This document shows, piece by piece, positions 11,901 through 26,199 of a stretch of 64,000 bases of DNA. This DNA is from Lanius collurio. Taxonomy: Eukaryota > Chordata > Aves > Passeriformes > Laniidae. The position numbers and the translations under genes are program-made. The notes beneath the pieces are model-generated. The model did not search any database and was not told the DNA's origin. It worked only from the letters and a program-made list of their open reading frames with translations. Numbering within the stretch: the first letter of the stretch is position 1; the number at the start of each line of letters is the position of its first letter. The stretch spans positions 14,859,408 to 14,923,407 of the forward strand of contig JACBWW010000016.1 in the NCBI GenBank assembly GCA_020086605.1, in the 5' to 3' direction.

Positions 11901-14900
11901 CCCCCTGTGCTGTGATGATGCAGCAACCCGTGCTCCTACAATGCAAATTAATTTACTGCTGTTTCATGTACCAATGGAAAAACTCCAACCATCAAGTTAG
12001 ATAATATGCTAAATATAGGCAAAAAACCAAAAAAACGAGATTTACACTAATCCAGAAGTATTGAAGCTATACAGGATAACCATTGTGGTGTAAAACAAAT
12101 GGAACAGCTGATGATGTTTTAAGGATGAGTAGTTCTTACCTCTAAAAGTGAAGTTTCAACTGGCTTGCCCTCTCTCTTTGACATTCCAATTTTTTTTCAC
12201 CTTGCTGACCACTGAGAGAGGAGTGAAAAGACTTGGAGTATGTGATTGTAGGGTGCTATTTTTTATGTCAGCATTCTTCATTGTTGAGTTGGCTGTTTAG
12301 GCTGCTGGTGTGTAATGTTGTGAAGCAGATGAGCTGGTAAAGTATGAAGGGTATTCTATAACCTTTGCTGTACTTTGAATTACCTTTCAGTAACTTGTAA
12401 TTCAGAAAGGCTGCTCTGAGCAAAATCAACATACAATAAGATAAACTCCATTAGGATGTGATGCACTAGGGTTGTTTTTGGAGGAGGGCAAAATGGCCTA
12501 ATTAATAGCTATTGCATTAAACTTGTGCTGCAGTTGCAGTAATGACACTGATAATATTGATGGCATTGAAGATAGAGTTTAGTTTAGAATGGAAATGAGC
12601 AGAGTATTCATCTTAAACTGCATATTGCTGTAGGCAGTGGAAGGCTTCAGAGCTTCTTTGTTTTGTTGCTCCACTGTTCAGCTGTTTTTCTTTGATAGTG
12701 CAGCTCCAAGCTATTAATATATATATTTACTCAGGACAGAGCTTGTTCATTTCACTGAAGCCCCACAGCTGACATTTGGCTGTACTGAAGAATAAGCATT
12801 TATTGGATTTTATTCCTGCTGTTTGGTGTTTCAGGGATAGCTACATGTAGGTGGATAGCTATCTAAGGGGGCCTCCCAACTTCTTTATAATTTTTATAAA
12901 ATGTTTCTCTCTCTTCTTTGGTTTGTGAAAGCTGTTGGCAGCAGGGAATGCCAGCTCCTGCATCCCAAGATAAGGTTTCATTCTCATCAGTATTTGGTCT
13001 CCATTCAGACTCCTGTTGATATGTTCTTCCTTCCCCTTTACTGATGTATCTGTTTGGCTTATGTTATTGTTCAGAAATAAACACATCACAAAGTCTTCCA
13101 GTAACCAAGCTGATTTATGTAGGTAGATGAGCTCTTTATCAAATGTCAGGGTCAGTAAAGCTCCTACCCACTCAGATATTAATGCCCACTGTCTCACAAA
13201 CACCATTTATTAATATGAAATGTCAAATCCAGGAACTGAAACAAAAATGACTGAAGAGAACCAAAACCTAGCAAGCAATCCAGCTCATGAAATATACCTT
13301 TGGAATTCATCACAATAACTGAGACCCAAAAGCACTTTGATTCTGAATGAGCCACGCTATACAACTAAGCTCAAGATGGCCCTGTGATCAAAAGAAAAGA
13401 GTCAGATTTACATATACTGGATAAAAACCTTTTCTGTACCATTGAATTCTATGGCAAAATCATTCTTGCCAAAGAAAGATTAATTTCCTTGCCTTTATCC
13501 AGACTTCATTCATCTCTTATGTAAACTTCAAGGCTGCAAGTGCTATCCCAGGTGGAACAGATTGCAACCAAGCATCCTAAGAGTTTAGTCAGGTAAAAAA
13601 ACTCTCAAATAACCAGATGGACAAGTTTACCACACAAAGAGTGTGCCAGGCCTCCAGAAACACTACAAAACAGCTAGAACATCCATTTAGCCAGACACGT
13701 GCAGATTCGGCTAATTAAAGGATAGTCCTCTGGTGAAGAACTGGTGTAAAAGCTCTGAACTTCCCACTTCATAACAACAAAAAATTGGTATCCACTTTAA
13801 ATACCTCCCTGACTTCAGGATTGGTCTCTTGTGACAGAGGACAGCTTTTCTGCTCCCTCAGTGGCAGTAAAATGCTGGGTCATTTGGTGTTGAAACTTCT
13901 GTGAGCAAGTCATATCTTTCGCCTCAGGAGCACACTTATTGCTTGCTTTGTTTATGTTTTAATTTATTTTCCCTAAAGATAACACTTCAAAGCAGCAATT
14001 AATATTCTTGTAACCTCTTTACTGGTTCGTCTTAACACCTGTTCATACATTTACAAAGAGAAACTCTGTATAAGGAGGAAAGTAAATGTAGGAGGTATTG
14101 TAGAGCCCTCAACGTATTTCCAGCTTTTACCATTAATTTGTATGTTTAGCATTAGGAATAATTGTAGGTTTTGGCTATTCTAAGGTAGGAATTTGTATAA
14201 TGGCTTAAACAAATTATCAGTTTGGTCTTGATCTACATCCTAAAATCTCAGTCCAGAGCTGCTGACAGCACAAATGACTGCTCCATTTCACCAGTTATAA
14301 TGTGCCACAGAGCCTGAAAATTCTCCTTTCCCAGGACTTTCCTCTTCCATTCCCTGGATTTTGTCATGAAAACTTTTTCAGGCATTTGTAAAGCTTGTCC
14401 AACCATTGGCATAGATCGAAAACAGTTATGACTGTAGCTGAGAACACAGCAGAGCAGTAGAAGCAGAAGCACTGAAAACTTTCTTTTCCAAATACCCATG
14501 ATTTCCATGGTTAGGTTGGTTTGTAAGGTCCAGTCCCAAGTTACTGTGTACAGGAGAGAATCTCTAGCCCAGATTCTCAGCAAATGTCAATCTGTGTATG
14601 GCCACCAATTCCAGAGCAGCTACCAAAGCAAGCCTTGGAGCTGATTCTGCTATTTGCTTCCCCCAGAATAGAGAAGGGTTGTTTTTCATTAGCATTTCTG
14701 TTAGCACCTTGTCTCACCGTGTGTCGTCTTACACTGATATATTAATATGTGGTCATTTGTTTGTGGTTTGGATTAGGAATGGCTGGCAGGCATTTAGTCT
14801 GGATTCACCCATTCCTACAGAGGAAAAGTTATCAGCTTTGCTTTTTCATTAGATTTATAGGATTACAGCTGAAATCAGACCTGGATCCAGGGAGTTTTAT

Positions 14901-17900
14901 TATCTCTGATCAATAAGTAATGAACAGGGATAGTATTGTTCATGTAATATGGACACAATACGTCCTTAGAATATTGGAATAGCATTCCAACAAGGAATCA
15001 CAAATCTAGTTTGCTGTGAGATACCACTGACTAACAGAATTTCTGTTAAATTCTTCACTTTAACCACACTGGGGATAAGTCTTCTCACCTGCCCTATATA
15101 AATGAGAATGATATTTTACTTGGTACAGGATTTACAGAATAATTATACTAAGACAAAGTTTATGAAAGCCAGAGAAGTATTTAACAGATAATGTTAGACC
15201 TTTAAGGACCTGTGTTCTCTCTCAAGATGTGTGCAGAAGAGGTGCTGAAATTTGACCTCCTGCTCTGACATGCTATGACTGAAATAATCTTCAGACTCAC
15301 CAAAGCTTCCTCTTATGTGGGAATCAGCAGAAGGGAAATACTCTTCCATTTTTAACAGAAAGCTTCATTACACTAATTTTGTTAATTGGTTGCTAAACAG
15401 CTTACCCTAACCCTTCATTTCAATTCTACATCTGTTCTCATTTTTCACCATTTCTTATTATTTTATACAGTATTTATTTTCTTTTTCTTCTTTTTTTTTT
15501 AAGTGGGTATAAATTCACCCAAGGCTATTTTGCTGTACATGCTCCTGCTTCACTGCTTTTTACCTTTCTGTGAACTACAGAACATTTGTTTGCAAAATAA
15601 GCTTCATGAGTCAGTTACTGCATTCAAGAGTATTTTTCCCCCCTCTCTTCTGCTACCACATGCAGGGTGTCCATTCTGTCTGGCTGAAGTAAGCACAGCA
15701 AAGGCAAGGCTGCCAGATAACAATTTGTGTTTCATTTGACCTTGCTGGGACAAGTGGTGATCTGTGCTATCTACATATTAAAAGCATCCTTGAGGGTCAA
15801 AAACTGGCTATTAGAAATTAAGGATAAGTAAGAATGCATAAAATTTATCCCCAAATCAAATGCTTTCTAGAACTGCATCAGCTTTAATGAGAAATGGCAG
15901 CTCACAGCACCACACATATCTTTTTATGCTATCAAACATAAACACACAGGAATGTATAGGACATGACTGGCAAGTGCAACCACCAGATCTGCCAAAAAAT
16001 TTGTGCACCTTGCCAAATAAATGCCAGTCAGATTAGGCAGTACAGACACTAACTCTGGCCTTGGTACCTCTGAGCAGTAAACCTTAGCCCTACTAATAAA
16101 TGGTAAAACACGACTGCATTTTGGTTTACCAACATATGGTCAAAACAGTGTTATCTCAGTCCTTGAAAATAAGAATAACTCTACCTTTTACTTCCCCATT
16201 CTTTTGCATTTCCCCTCCCAGTTTTTAGAAAAATAATTTAATGTTCTCCTCTCTATCCAGCTAGAAGTATGCTCCTCTGTTACCAGTCATGAGTGATGTT
16301 CTGTGCACTGGAGTGCACAACCTGTTTTAATGAGTTCTGGCAGAACATCAGACTCATTCCCCCACCCCCTGTCTAATTACAACGTGCCATTTGTGAGACT
16401 CTGGTTCAGGATCTATCAGCAGATCTATTGGATACACACGTATTTCTAGGGATTTATAAATAAGAAATAATAATGAGCATAAAAATGACTGAAGAATGGC
16501 ATGAGGCTGCAATATTTTTGGATCCTTCCTACACTGTTTACCCCATTGCCTTAAGATGTTTTTGAGGTCTATGTAAAGAGTAAAGATCCCTGTAATTCAC
16601 GTTTGCTGTCAATTAATTAATTTTTGATACTTAAAGTAAAGTTGTGAAACAATTTGGTGACAAAACAATTTGCGAAGTTTCACCCATCGTTCAAAGCCCT
16701 CATCCTCCAAGGACAAATACACATATTTTACTTTCTACAATTTAGTAAGCATTTATATCTGAAGGATGACTGATGTGCTTAAGAGTCAAGCCTGATGAAA
16801 GTCTTCAAACTGCAGTAACAGGCAAAAGCTACTTTTGGCTCCCAAATATTGATAAATTAGTTTAAAACAAAACATTTGAAAATTACTTTTAGTTCTACTC
16901 ATTTGCCAACTATGATTTTTGCTGGAATCAGATCCTGGCAGAAAGATATAGGAAATATATCTAAGAATTTTCTATGTGGACCAGCCAGGGACATAAATTG
17001 CTACAGAAAAATACCATTCTGATGATTAAGGACAGGTCATTGCCATCCTTTTCTAATTTTTCCAAAATGAACAGGAATTTTTCTGGAATAAAATCAGCAT
17101 ATGACCCAATCAAAATGGTGCCCAAGTTCTTTTCAGTTTTCTAAGGCTTCATGGACAGAAATATATACACAGACACACATATGTGTGTATAAAAAAAAAA
17201 ATGCTGGTTTGATTTTCTAAACTGTCAGTCATTCTCTAACAACTGTAGACTGTAATCCAGGACAAAATCAAAACATACCCTCCCTGCCTGCAGAGATGGG
17301 TCATAAAGGCCTTTGGATTATAAAGCCATCAGCTTAAACACTAATCAGATCTTACAATATTTGCTGTCTGTTTAGTAAGATTGACTTAAGAGTCCACTCA
17401 AGAGATTTGGAAAATAAAGGTATCTGTATTCACAGTTGTTACCTTGCTTTAATGCAAGTATGAGTCATTTACTTTGCTCATTCCTGTAGTAGGACATGGT
17501 TAAAATTTCCTACAAATCAATCTCAATTTCACCTGGTTACTAAGCAGTCAACTGCAGTATATTTTTATTAGCCCACTTTCTTGGTAATTCTGTGTCCTGA
17601 GCCCAAATCTGGGGCTGCCATCAGGCCCCAGGAAGAAAACTAAAGATGACTCAACGAATAAAACATGTAAGAGCAAATGCAGATCTGCAGTTCCCACTAC
17701 CCACTTATGTCTGGCTTGACTGAGTGGTCCGAGTGTCACTGCAGTGCAAAGAAAATTAAATGAAATATTTCATTTAAACACACTTGAGATTTCCTTCCGA
17801 GGAAATACCATAAAGACCAAGAATATACAATAAAGACTGTACTTTTTTTCTTTCTACATAATTATCAGTAGAGCAAAATTGATCATTGGAAGATGAGCTT

Positions 17901-20900
17901 TATAGAAGGTCACAAAAATATTTTTTTGTTATTGCAATATCAACACCACTCCATACAACTATTTAATATGCTTTTTGCTTTGTTTCTGTATTGCATTTTT
18001 GAGTCCCTGCTTTGTTCTCTGAACACTGCATGCCATGGCTCATGGACTGATTTTGCATGTGCCCACTATCTCCTGCTTTCATCTACAGAGTTTTTTCTAG
18101 CTGTGTTATCTGAAACATGTGTCTCAAGGGCTGGTTAAAAAGTGGATGATGGGGTATTACTTCCCTTATCCAACACACATGGATCTTCTCATAAGATGAT
18201 GCACAGGCAGTATCTGTCCTATTTGTCAGTCTTCCTCTGCTTTTGTGAATCAAGAATGTAATCTAGTTAATATGTTTCTCCTTGTATGCCTATTTATACT
18301 TCTACAGCTCAATATATTCCATAAATTAAAAGGTTGAAGGGGCATATTTCAAGTTCAAACTGTGGCTACTGTTTTACAAGTGAAGGCTGCAATAGCTGTA
18401 AAATCCCAATTTCCAGAGGTACTACATGTGTTAATTTTGCAGATAGTGGTATAATGGCAAACATGAATGTGGTAAGAAATATCAAATTATTCTAAATTAA
18501 AAGCAGAACAGTTCCATTTACCTGTGTATCTACCTATGACTGTATCAGTACCTGAGGACATATACCTCTGCATCTTCTGGTTTCACCTTTCTTGCTGCCT
18601 GACTTTCATGGATCCCTAGCACAAATAAAAACTTTACTCTCTAAACCACTCAGTCATGAACTTTTAAATCTACAGTCCCAGCAAATTCCAGGTTTTACTA
18701 GATGGGTCTGCTATGTCCTGTTTTGTGCAGAACTGACTGGCATTGATTCATTAAAGGGACTTCAGGTACTAAGAATGCGGTGTTTCAAATCTAAGTTTAG
18801 GAGGACATTCAGAATCTGTTGATTTTGTAAAACTTTATTTTCTGGTTTCATTATACTTAGCAAAAGTCACTTGCTGCTCCTAGAGAAGTAGGATACATAG
18901 TGGCCACAGCCAATGATGATTTTTTTATCATTTAAAGGTTATTTCATTTCATTCCATCTTCAGGTATTTCTGTTCTCAATAACCTGAACTAACCTATAAT
19001 GTTAGGGCTTCTACAGCCCTGGGATTTGCCACAAGCCTTTATCACGTTAAACATGACTTTACTGGCACTCACTTCTCCTATGCAGAAAGCAGCAATAACT
19101 GTGGCTTTGTGGGAATGGTGTGTGGATAAACAAATTTAATGGTTGTGAGACATTCCAGAACTGTTGAGAGGTGGCCACAGAAGAATTCAGGTGAAATCTG
19201 TAATACTAATAGAGTATCCAGTGAGGGTTATAGTAACCATATACAGAAACACTTCAAGCTGGCCAAACACTTTTGGATGGCCAGTGTGAATTAATGACCT
19301 GCCTTGGTTCTCTATTTGGTTTTCTGATTGCTGTTCCCTTTAGAAACTGTGAAAAATGCAAAGAGGAGTTCACAGTTTCCCTGTTTGACAGCTGTCAAGG
19401 GAGTAATTCTTCACATTACTTTTACTTGAATCCTATTACCCATGTCAACAAAACAGTGACAACTAAAATGAGCTCCAGTGTGGTTTTGGAGTGTCTCTCT
19501 CCTGACCTCTATATACAGGCAATAATTTCTATGGCTGATTATAGTTCCTGAATATATATAGAAGGCTGTATAAGACCTGGATATAGCTCCTTTGTACTTG
19601 CAAGGTGATGAAATAATAGAGTTTAAATCTGAAAATTAAGGTATACAAGAGACAATTTCATGAGTCATAAAAGTTGAGATTCTAGACAAAGAACATTCAA
19701 CATGGATCTAACATCCATTACTGCAATTTTTCATACAATGAGCTGATTTTAAATAACAGTGATGCTCCCTGGTAGTGCTCATTAGTCCTTTGGTGCATGC
19801 TAAAGAATGGATTCCTAGAGTGGTAGATATTGAACTTCAAGGATGTTGAGACTCCTGAAAGGCATCAGAATACAATATAATCCTTCTGATGAAGGAAGGA
19901 AAATGCCAAGCAGCCAGTACAGCTTCCCAAATACTCAAAGAATGGATGGCAGCAAGAATATTCTGGAAATTGAAAGAATAATATATAAATGAGCAGAGCT
20001 GGACAAAGATTAGAGCAGGTGAATGTGCACTGAGGTAATTTTAGTTAAAGAAGAAACAGTGAATAGAAGAATATTTGAAGATATCAAGAAGAAAAAGTAC
20101 ACTAATGAGAAATTAGACTAGGTAATAAATGATCAAGAGATTATCTTACTAATGATTTAAAACATGACTGAGCTGCCCACACTATGGCTTTAGGTTTTCT
20201 TTTTTTTTTCAAGCTTGGTCCGTAAAAAGAAGAAAAAAGGAAAGGTGGTGTGGATAGTTAAGAAGCAAAGAAACTCTGATGTTTCTCTATGCCTGGCTCA
20301 GAAGCCCAAAGTTTTACCACCCTTCCCTAGGGCACACTCACCTGGAGACAGGCATGTTTTCCTCAGATCTCTACCCTCACTTCTGGGAAAGTTTGCTGAA
20401 CCCAAAAAGTTTCAATGAACTGTTGTTATCCATGAAACTTGACTTCAGTGTATTTCTACAACAAGCTAGACTAATATTTGCAAGAGGGATCCTGAGGCTG
20501 GCTGGGCCATAAAATAGGGAATTTGTATCAAGCAAGTCCTCTCTGACTCAGTTTATATTGCTTTAATTCTGAGAGGTGGGAACAGAACTGTGCATGGAGA
20601 TGTATGACTATAGGGAGTTAGACAAGGCTCTAAGAGGAATTCTCCTGATTGTGCAACAGAATAGGTAATAGTCAGCCTATTTCCTTTTCCCAAAATCCTC
20701 TGCAAAAGCTTGCAAAACTTCCAGAGGTAGCCTGCTCCCAACTCTTTTCCTATAAATCAAAAGGATTCCCTAACATCAGAAAAACATCATGTGTTTCACA
20801 CAGATCAATTTCTTTCTTTTTACTGTCAGCAGAAACATGGAAATAAAAGCCCCATATCATTGTCTTTTTCATTACAACATTTCTCGCAGGTGATTATTAC

Positions 20901-21944
20901 ATTCAGCTGCTTCTTTAGCAATAAATTCTATCAACCTTTCATTTCTAAACCTTGTGTTCTTGCTGGCATTCTCTCAGCTTTCTCCAAACTGTTCACACAT
21001 TTAAGTGTGAGACTGCAAGTGGAGTACTGTGGTCCTGGAGAGCCCCAGCAGTACTAAAAATCATGGCATAATTAGACCACACTCCTGTTCCATGCTTCAG
21101 AATAGTATTTGGTTTCTTTTTCATCCAGCATCACATTTCTGGAGTGATTCCTATTCAGTTTATGGCCAAATAATTATCTGCAGTGATTTTGCACAGCTAA
21201 TCAATTCACAGTGTCCTGGTGTTTCCATCTAGAGATCTGCCTCTATTGAATGTCACCTTACCGATTTCAGAATGTTATCCAACATTTGGCAATGTTTTGC
21301 CATCACCATTTTCAGTTTTAATCTCCCCCTTACAAACCCTCCCAACCTTTTGGTCTGATCTACATTGAATTTTGGGGTTTTTTTATTCTCTTTTTCACAA
21401 TCTCAATCAATAGCAAAATGCTTATAAAACCAGACACAGGAAAGATTGCTCTGGGATTGCACTTGTTTTGTCTTTAACATTTGATGTATCAACAGACTTT
21501 GTAAAATCTCTACCACAAAATCTTATTAAAAATGCATTGAAATTATCTCAGATGTGATCACTGCTTTAGCAACAGCAAGCAAAAATTGCCGCAAACAGGA
21601 GGCCAGAATGCTTTAACAGTGACAATTAAAAGGAAGTAGAAAACAAATATTTCATATGTTTCATATATCAACATATAATTTCATAATAAATTTGCCAGGT
21701 TTGTATTTTAGTCAAAGAGTAATCATACAAAAAACCCTCTTAAATGTTAGAAATATGAGTAATAAGAATTAAATCCTTCCTCCAAAAATCCAAGCCACAC
21801 TTTGTTATGCACTGCAACTCCATAGAAAGGACATACTGGAAAGTCCAAAGAGAGTGCCAAGCATGGTAAATTAAACCTTACAGTGAAGATCTGAAGAAGC
21901 CAAAACAGCAACTGGCTCTGTGTTGTAGAAATATTGCATCACAA
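8941..21944. other. 13 kb of non-coding DNA
   Basis: AT-rich sequence with microsatellite-like patches (11340-11400, 17160-17201) and a T14 run at 9458-9471. I see no clear exon, RNA gene or transposon. The longest open frames, such as 12859-13206 and 14248-14583 on the minus strand, lack splice signals or motifs. The second contains a hydrophobic Leu run but nothing recognisable. Very old repeats could be present below my detection. Confidence 0.65.
17173..17201. repeat. 16-bp perfect CA/TG palindrome followed by A11
   Basis: ACACACAT joined to ATGTGTGT forms a perfect palindrome (17173-17188), followed after two bases by an A run (17191-17201). It probably arose from an alternating purine-pyrimidine microsatellite. 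Confidence 0.7.
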
Positions 21945-22310
21945 TGAGGTGATAATCTTTCCCCCTGTGTCTTTAGTGAGGCTGCACATGGAATTCTGTA
22001 CACAACTTTTGGCACTCTACTACTGGAAAGGACTCAGTAAACTAAACAATTCCGAAAAAAAACCTAAGAGATTGTGTGTAGATTAGAGAGGATGCTTTTG
22101 AAGAAGGATTAAAAGAATTGTTAAGATTTGCTAAAGAAAGGCTACAGGGAATATTATAACATCTAAAAACATCTACATTTGACAAGGAAGAAATGATTTT
22201 TTTTCAGTTTTACAATGGATTGCAATAATGAATTACAAAATGAAGGCAAAAAATCAAACATAACCAGAATATTGGAAGGAGCTTCCTAAGTCTGTGGCCA
22301 AGGTATGTGT
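21945..22310 (+). mobile_element. Ancient CR1/L3-type LINE 3' end
   Basis: The plus strand follows, with many substitutions and small gaps, the 3' region of CR1/L3 elements. It shows GAGGTGATAATCTTTCCCCCTGT, then a TTAGTGAGGCTGCACATGGAATTCTGTACACA segment (family: GTGAGGCCACACCTGGAATACTGTGTCCA), then GAAGAAGGATTAAAAGAATTG (family: GAGGAAAGGCTGAAAGAATTG) and a GAGCTTCCTAAGTCTG tail block. It is far more diverged than the CR1 at the right end of the window. A further CR1-like scrap (GGACATACTGGAAAGTCCAAAGAG) near 21830 is out of order with it and could be part of a second, rearranged copy. Confidence 0.6.
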
Positions 22311-25300
22311 TTATTGCAAGTGAAAGAAACTCCCTTTGTCATCTGTAGCAGAATTTGCTTAAGAAATTCAAAGTCAGGAAATGGATGTAATCTTAAAGAA
22401 CTTTCTGAGCATATGATAGTGTCACCTAACTTCCATCTAACTTTCCATCTCACTTAATATTATCAGAAACTAGACTCAAGATTCAATTTGGAGAATGGAG
22501 TTTGAAAAAGAGGATCTCTTAGTAAACCTTTCCAGAAGGCAGTGAAAGATGATCAAGTCAGGCAAAACTGCTATTAAAGATAATTCTCAGACTTAATAAA
22601 TAACCATTGCTCACTACTGTTAAGAAGTAAATGGAATTTTAGTTTTGTTCTTGTCTGAGAAGATGAGCTCAGTTACCAAAGAAGTTACTAAAGGAGAAAA
22701 GGAGTGTCCTGGTCACAAAGATGACACAATTAGATTGGATTCAGTTAGTTTACTAGGAGTCATAGAAAGATGCAACTTGAAATAAAAACATCCTACCAAA
22801 CAAATGAGAAATGGAACTTTAATTCTATCCATTATACCCCTTTCCTCCTCCCATAATTGATCCTGCTTTATAAGTGAGATGGAAGTCACCTGAGGCATGC
22901 CATGTATTTTGTTATAGCTTTAATTATTGCACCTTAAGAGTGTCAGGTAAACAAAAAAGGGGACAAGGACCAAGGAACTGACAATCTAAATAGTTTACAA
23001 GGGTTAACATGAGCCCCAGCAAAGCAGCCTGAACAGAGAGGAATGGGCCACAGCTGACACAAGATAGTTCTGCCACAGGGATTTTCAGAAGCGAGACAGT
23101 GGGTGCCACATGAGCATGCCAAGGTTTGGTATCACTGTTATTTTATTCTGGGTAGCTGGGGGCAGCCCGTTGGGCCACTCACACTGAGAGTAAAACATTT
23201 GCAGGTATTCCTTGCCTTCAAGACTTGGCCTTATGTAAAAGAAGCAATGACTTTAGTAACTTAAGTAGGACTTAAACAGGAGGCTCAGAGACTGTCTTAA
23301 AATGATTAAACAAGAGAAAAATACTAGTCCTTTGACTAATACACATAAATCCTCCTTTTCTATGAAAGAAGTAACTTCTAGTACTTCTGTTGTTTCTACC
23401 AGAATGTTTCAAAAACACTGATCAAATCTGGTTTTAATACATAAATCAGAGTATGAAAAGGCGTATGTTTAACTGCAGTCCATATATATTTATTGATTTA
23501 AAGAAAAAAAACTTATCCTGTGATTTATTTTTAAATAACTAGCTTCAGTCATGGTTCTGTAGAAGCTCACACAATTTATTGACAGACATTTTCCCTAAAA
23601 ACCTAAACAAAGAAATATTAGGTACATGACTGTTTCTGTACTCCAACAACCATAGTTGACAGAGAAAATAGTGGAAAAAACAAAGATAAAGAATGGATTT
23701 TTTTTGTTTTGGCAGATAGATCTGCATTACCTTAGACAATATTATTAGTATTCATATTGTGCCCTAGGATACTCAAAAAAAGCATCAAGAAAAATTTAAA
23801 AGGTGAAACTTATCAGTCTTTTAATCTGTTTCAGAGATTTTGTCAAGTTATATTAAATTGACAATATCAAAATCCAGAGATTGCTACCTGTCTCTGACAA
23901 AGCTATCAAAATCTGATGAAAGAAAGCTATGCTACAATTGTTAGTCAGAAAGCCTGGCCAGCTTTGCTTCCATACTTGCTGATGAAACAAAGTTCCAGCT
24001 TGTAGAGAACAATTGAATATTTCCATGTGTTGTGCCAGTAATAGCTTTCCCTGTAGAGAAGTGTCTCTTGCTTCCAGCTACCAGCAATGCTCGCTCCCTA
24101 AAATCTGACAAATGGACTGTGTTCAAAGTTGGCTAATTGGCATCTCAGTAGTGTGGACGTGACTTCTGTTGCTTAAAGCTCTGACAGTTCATCTGTTCTC
24201 AATGGTAACTTCCAGAGAAAGCCCAGATTATTCTTTTATCATCCATTGCTATATAGTCACAAGTGCTTGCTGTCACAATTGTCAACGTACCCAAAACAAA
24301 ACTATTGCAAAAACAGTTTCTATGCAGCCTTGAAGAATTTGAGCTGGTTCAAGAAAGCCTCATGAAGACAAAACAGTGTGGTAAAACAGCTTCTAAAATA
24401 TTCCCAAAGCCTATATAGAAGACAAAATTGAATCCAATTTTGGGAAGTGTAGGATTGGGAATATCAGAATTATGCAATAATTTAAATTTATTTTGGATTC
24501 TTAAAATAAATACATTTCTGGGGAAATTGTAAGATATGGAGGAGCCACACTTTATTATTCCATTTGATAATTAATTTTCTCTTAAAATATATGATAAGTA
24601 TTGTCAATAACTGATAGTTTACACTTGACTTTAGACTAGGTCAAATGTTCACTCCCCTGACTGCTTTCAGACTGGAATTTATAATGGCAAATTAGCAGAC
24701 AATACATTCACCTGGACTATGCCTGTTGCACAAGACAAGGAATCCTCACTAACATTTGGGAAAAAGCATATTAACAATCCTACAGCCCAATAAACACTGA
24801 AAAAACATCCCAGTCAGTTTGAATGTTCTCACTATTACTTCAATTAAGCAGTGTGCTTAGAGAGGACGTGGTTTAAACAGGTAAGTGAGCCACATCTTTG
24901 ATGTAAAGGTCCATTTGAGTGCCTGCAGTTTATTCGTTTACGCAGTCTTAAAACAAGATGATGCAGGAAATCACACAGACAACATCTGGCATCAAACAAT
25001 CCGATCAGTAATGAACTAATGATATGAGATCATGGATATGTATGTTTTCAGGACCAGCATCTTTCTGTTGGTTAACTCCATTGAAATTAATAGATTTGGG
25101 GTAACCAAAGTGAAAATACGAACTAGCATTTTCCTCTTATAGCTTAAATGGGTTTCTTTGGAAAACCTCAGTTGTCAGCCTATTAAATTTAGAGGGTTGA
25201 AAAAATGGATAAAGCCTCTTCCTTTTTAAAATGTATGTTTTACAACAATTTGAAAAGTTTTGTAAATTAGATATAGCAGACTTCTCAAAATTTTGGAAGA

Positions 25301-26186
25301 AAACATGGCCAGACAGTCCTTTATGTATGTTCAAAACGAGCTCCCACTCAGAGAGGTTTTCCATGAAAACATTTTTATCCAATGCTCTGGCAAGTCATTG
25401 CTGACTGTATTAACAATTCCAGTAACCAATAACATATACAAAGTCTTTTTCACATGACTCATCACTATCAATAAAGCTCAAAAATGAAACAGAGAATAAG
25501 AAAGAATGAGTTGATTTGTAACTCATAGGTCAGTCAGAAATAACATTTTGAAAACAGATTGTTAAACAGTTAAATTTGTCATGGTCTCAAACTAAAAAAA
25601 CCTCAATCTCATTCTAAAAAGCAGAAATAAAATAAAAATAAAAAATTTGCTTTAAAGAAGAATCTTGGCAAGCTGTGACTAAATAAAGTTACCTTATTTT
25701 ACTAAGTCTTCACTATTTCAAGGCAGCTATTTCCACTCTATGCTCAGCCACCTCTGAGCCCAGGACTAGTCAAAAACAAATCAATGCAGGATGTGAGAGA
25801 AAAGGCACAGCAGTATTTCCTACCACTTCCCTGAGCTGGTTTGCAATAGTCTGAACCACTACTAAGTCCAAACGTGACCTAACACAGGACAAGGCAGACC
25901 TCTGTTTATCAGATCTCCTTGCTCCACTTGCACACCCAGAGCAAACTAAGACTAAAGAAGAGACTCACTTCCCTCAGCATCTCTCAAGGAGCCAAACCAC
26001 TGGTGATCAAAAGGCCATTTGAGGCAGGGCACGATGCCTGGTGTCTATGAGTGTGTTTGAGTCATGGGCTTGAGGAGCTGTGCAAAAGCTGGCAGGAGCT
26101 GCTGAAGGTTATCATAACCCTTGTGCATCTCTGCTGGTTAAGCTCTGAAAGGTACTGGTGCTAGCACAGTCCTGAGGGTACTTGTA

Positions 26187-26199
26187 TGTGTGTGTGTGT
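26187..26199 (+). repeat. Short TG dinucleotide repeat
   Basis: A TG run of six units within TATGTGTGTGTGTGTACATGG. A minor microsatellite. Confidence 0.7.

Noticed and set aside
14248..14583. 111-codon minus-strand frame with a Leu-rich segment like a signal anchor
   Set aside because: No recognised family, no splice sites or conserved motif. The hydrophobic run alone is not evidence.
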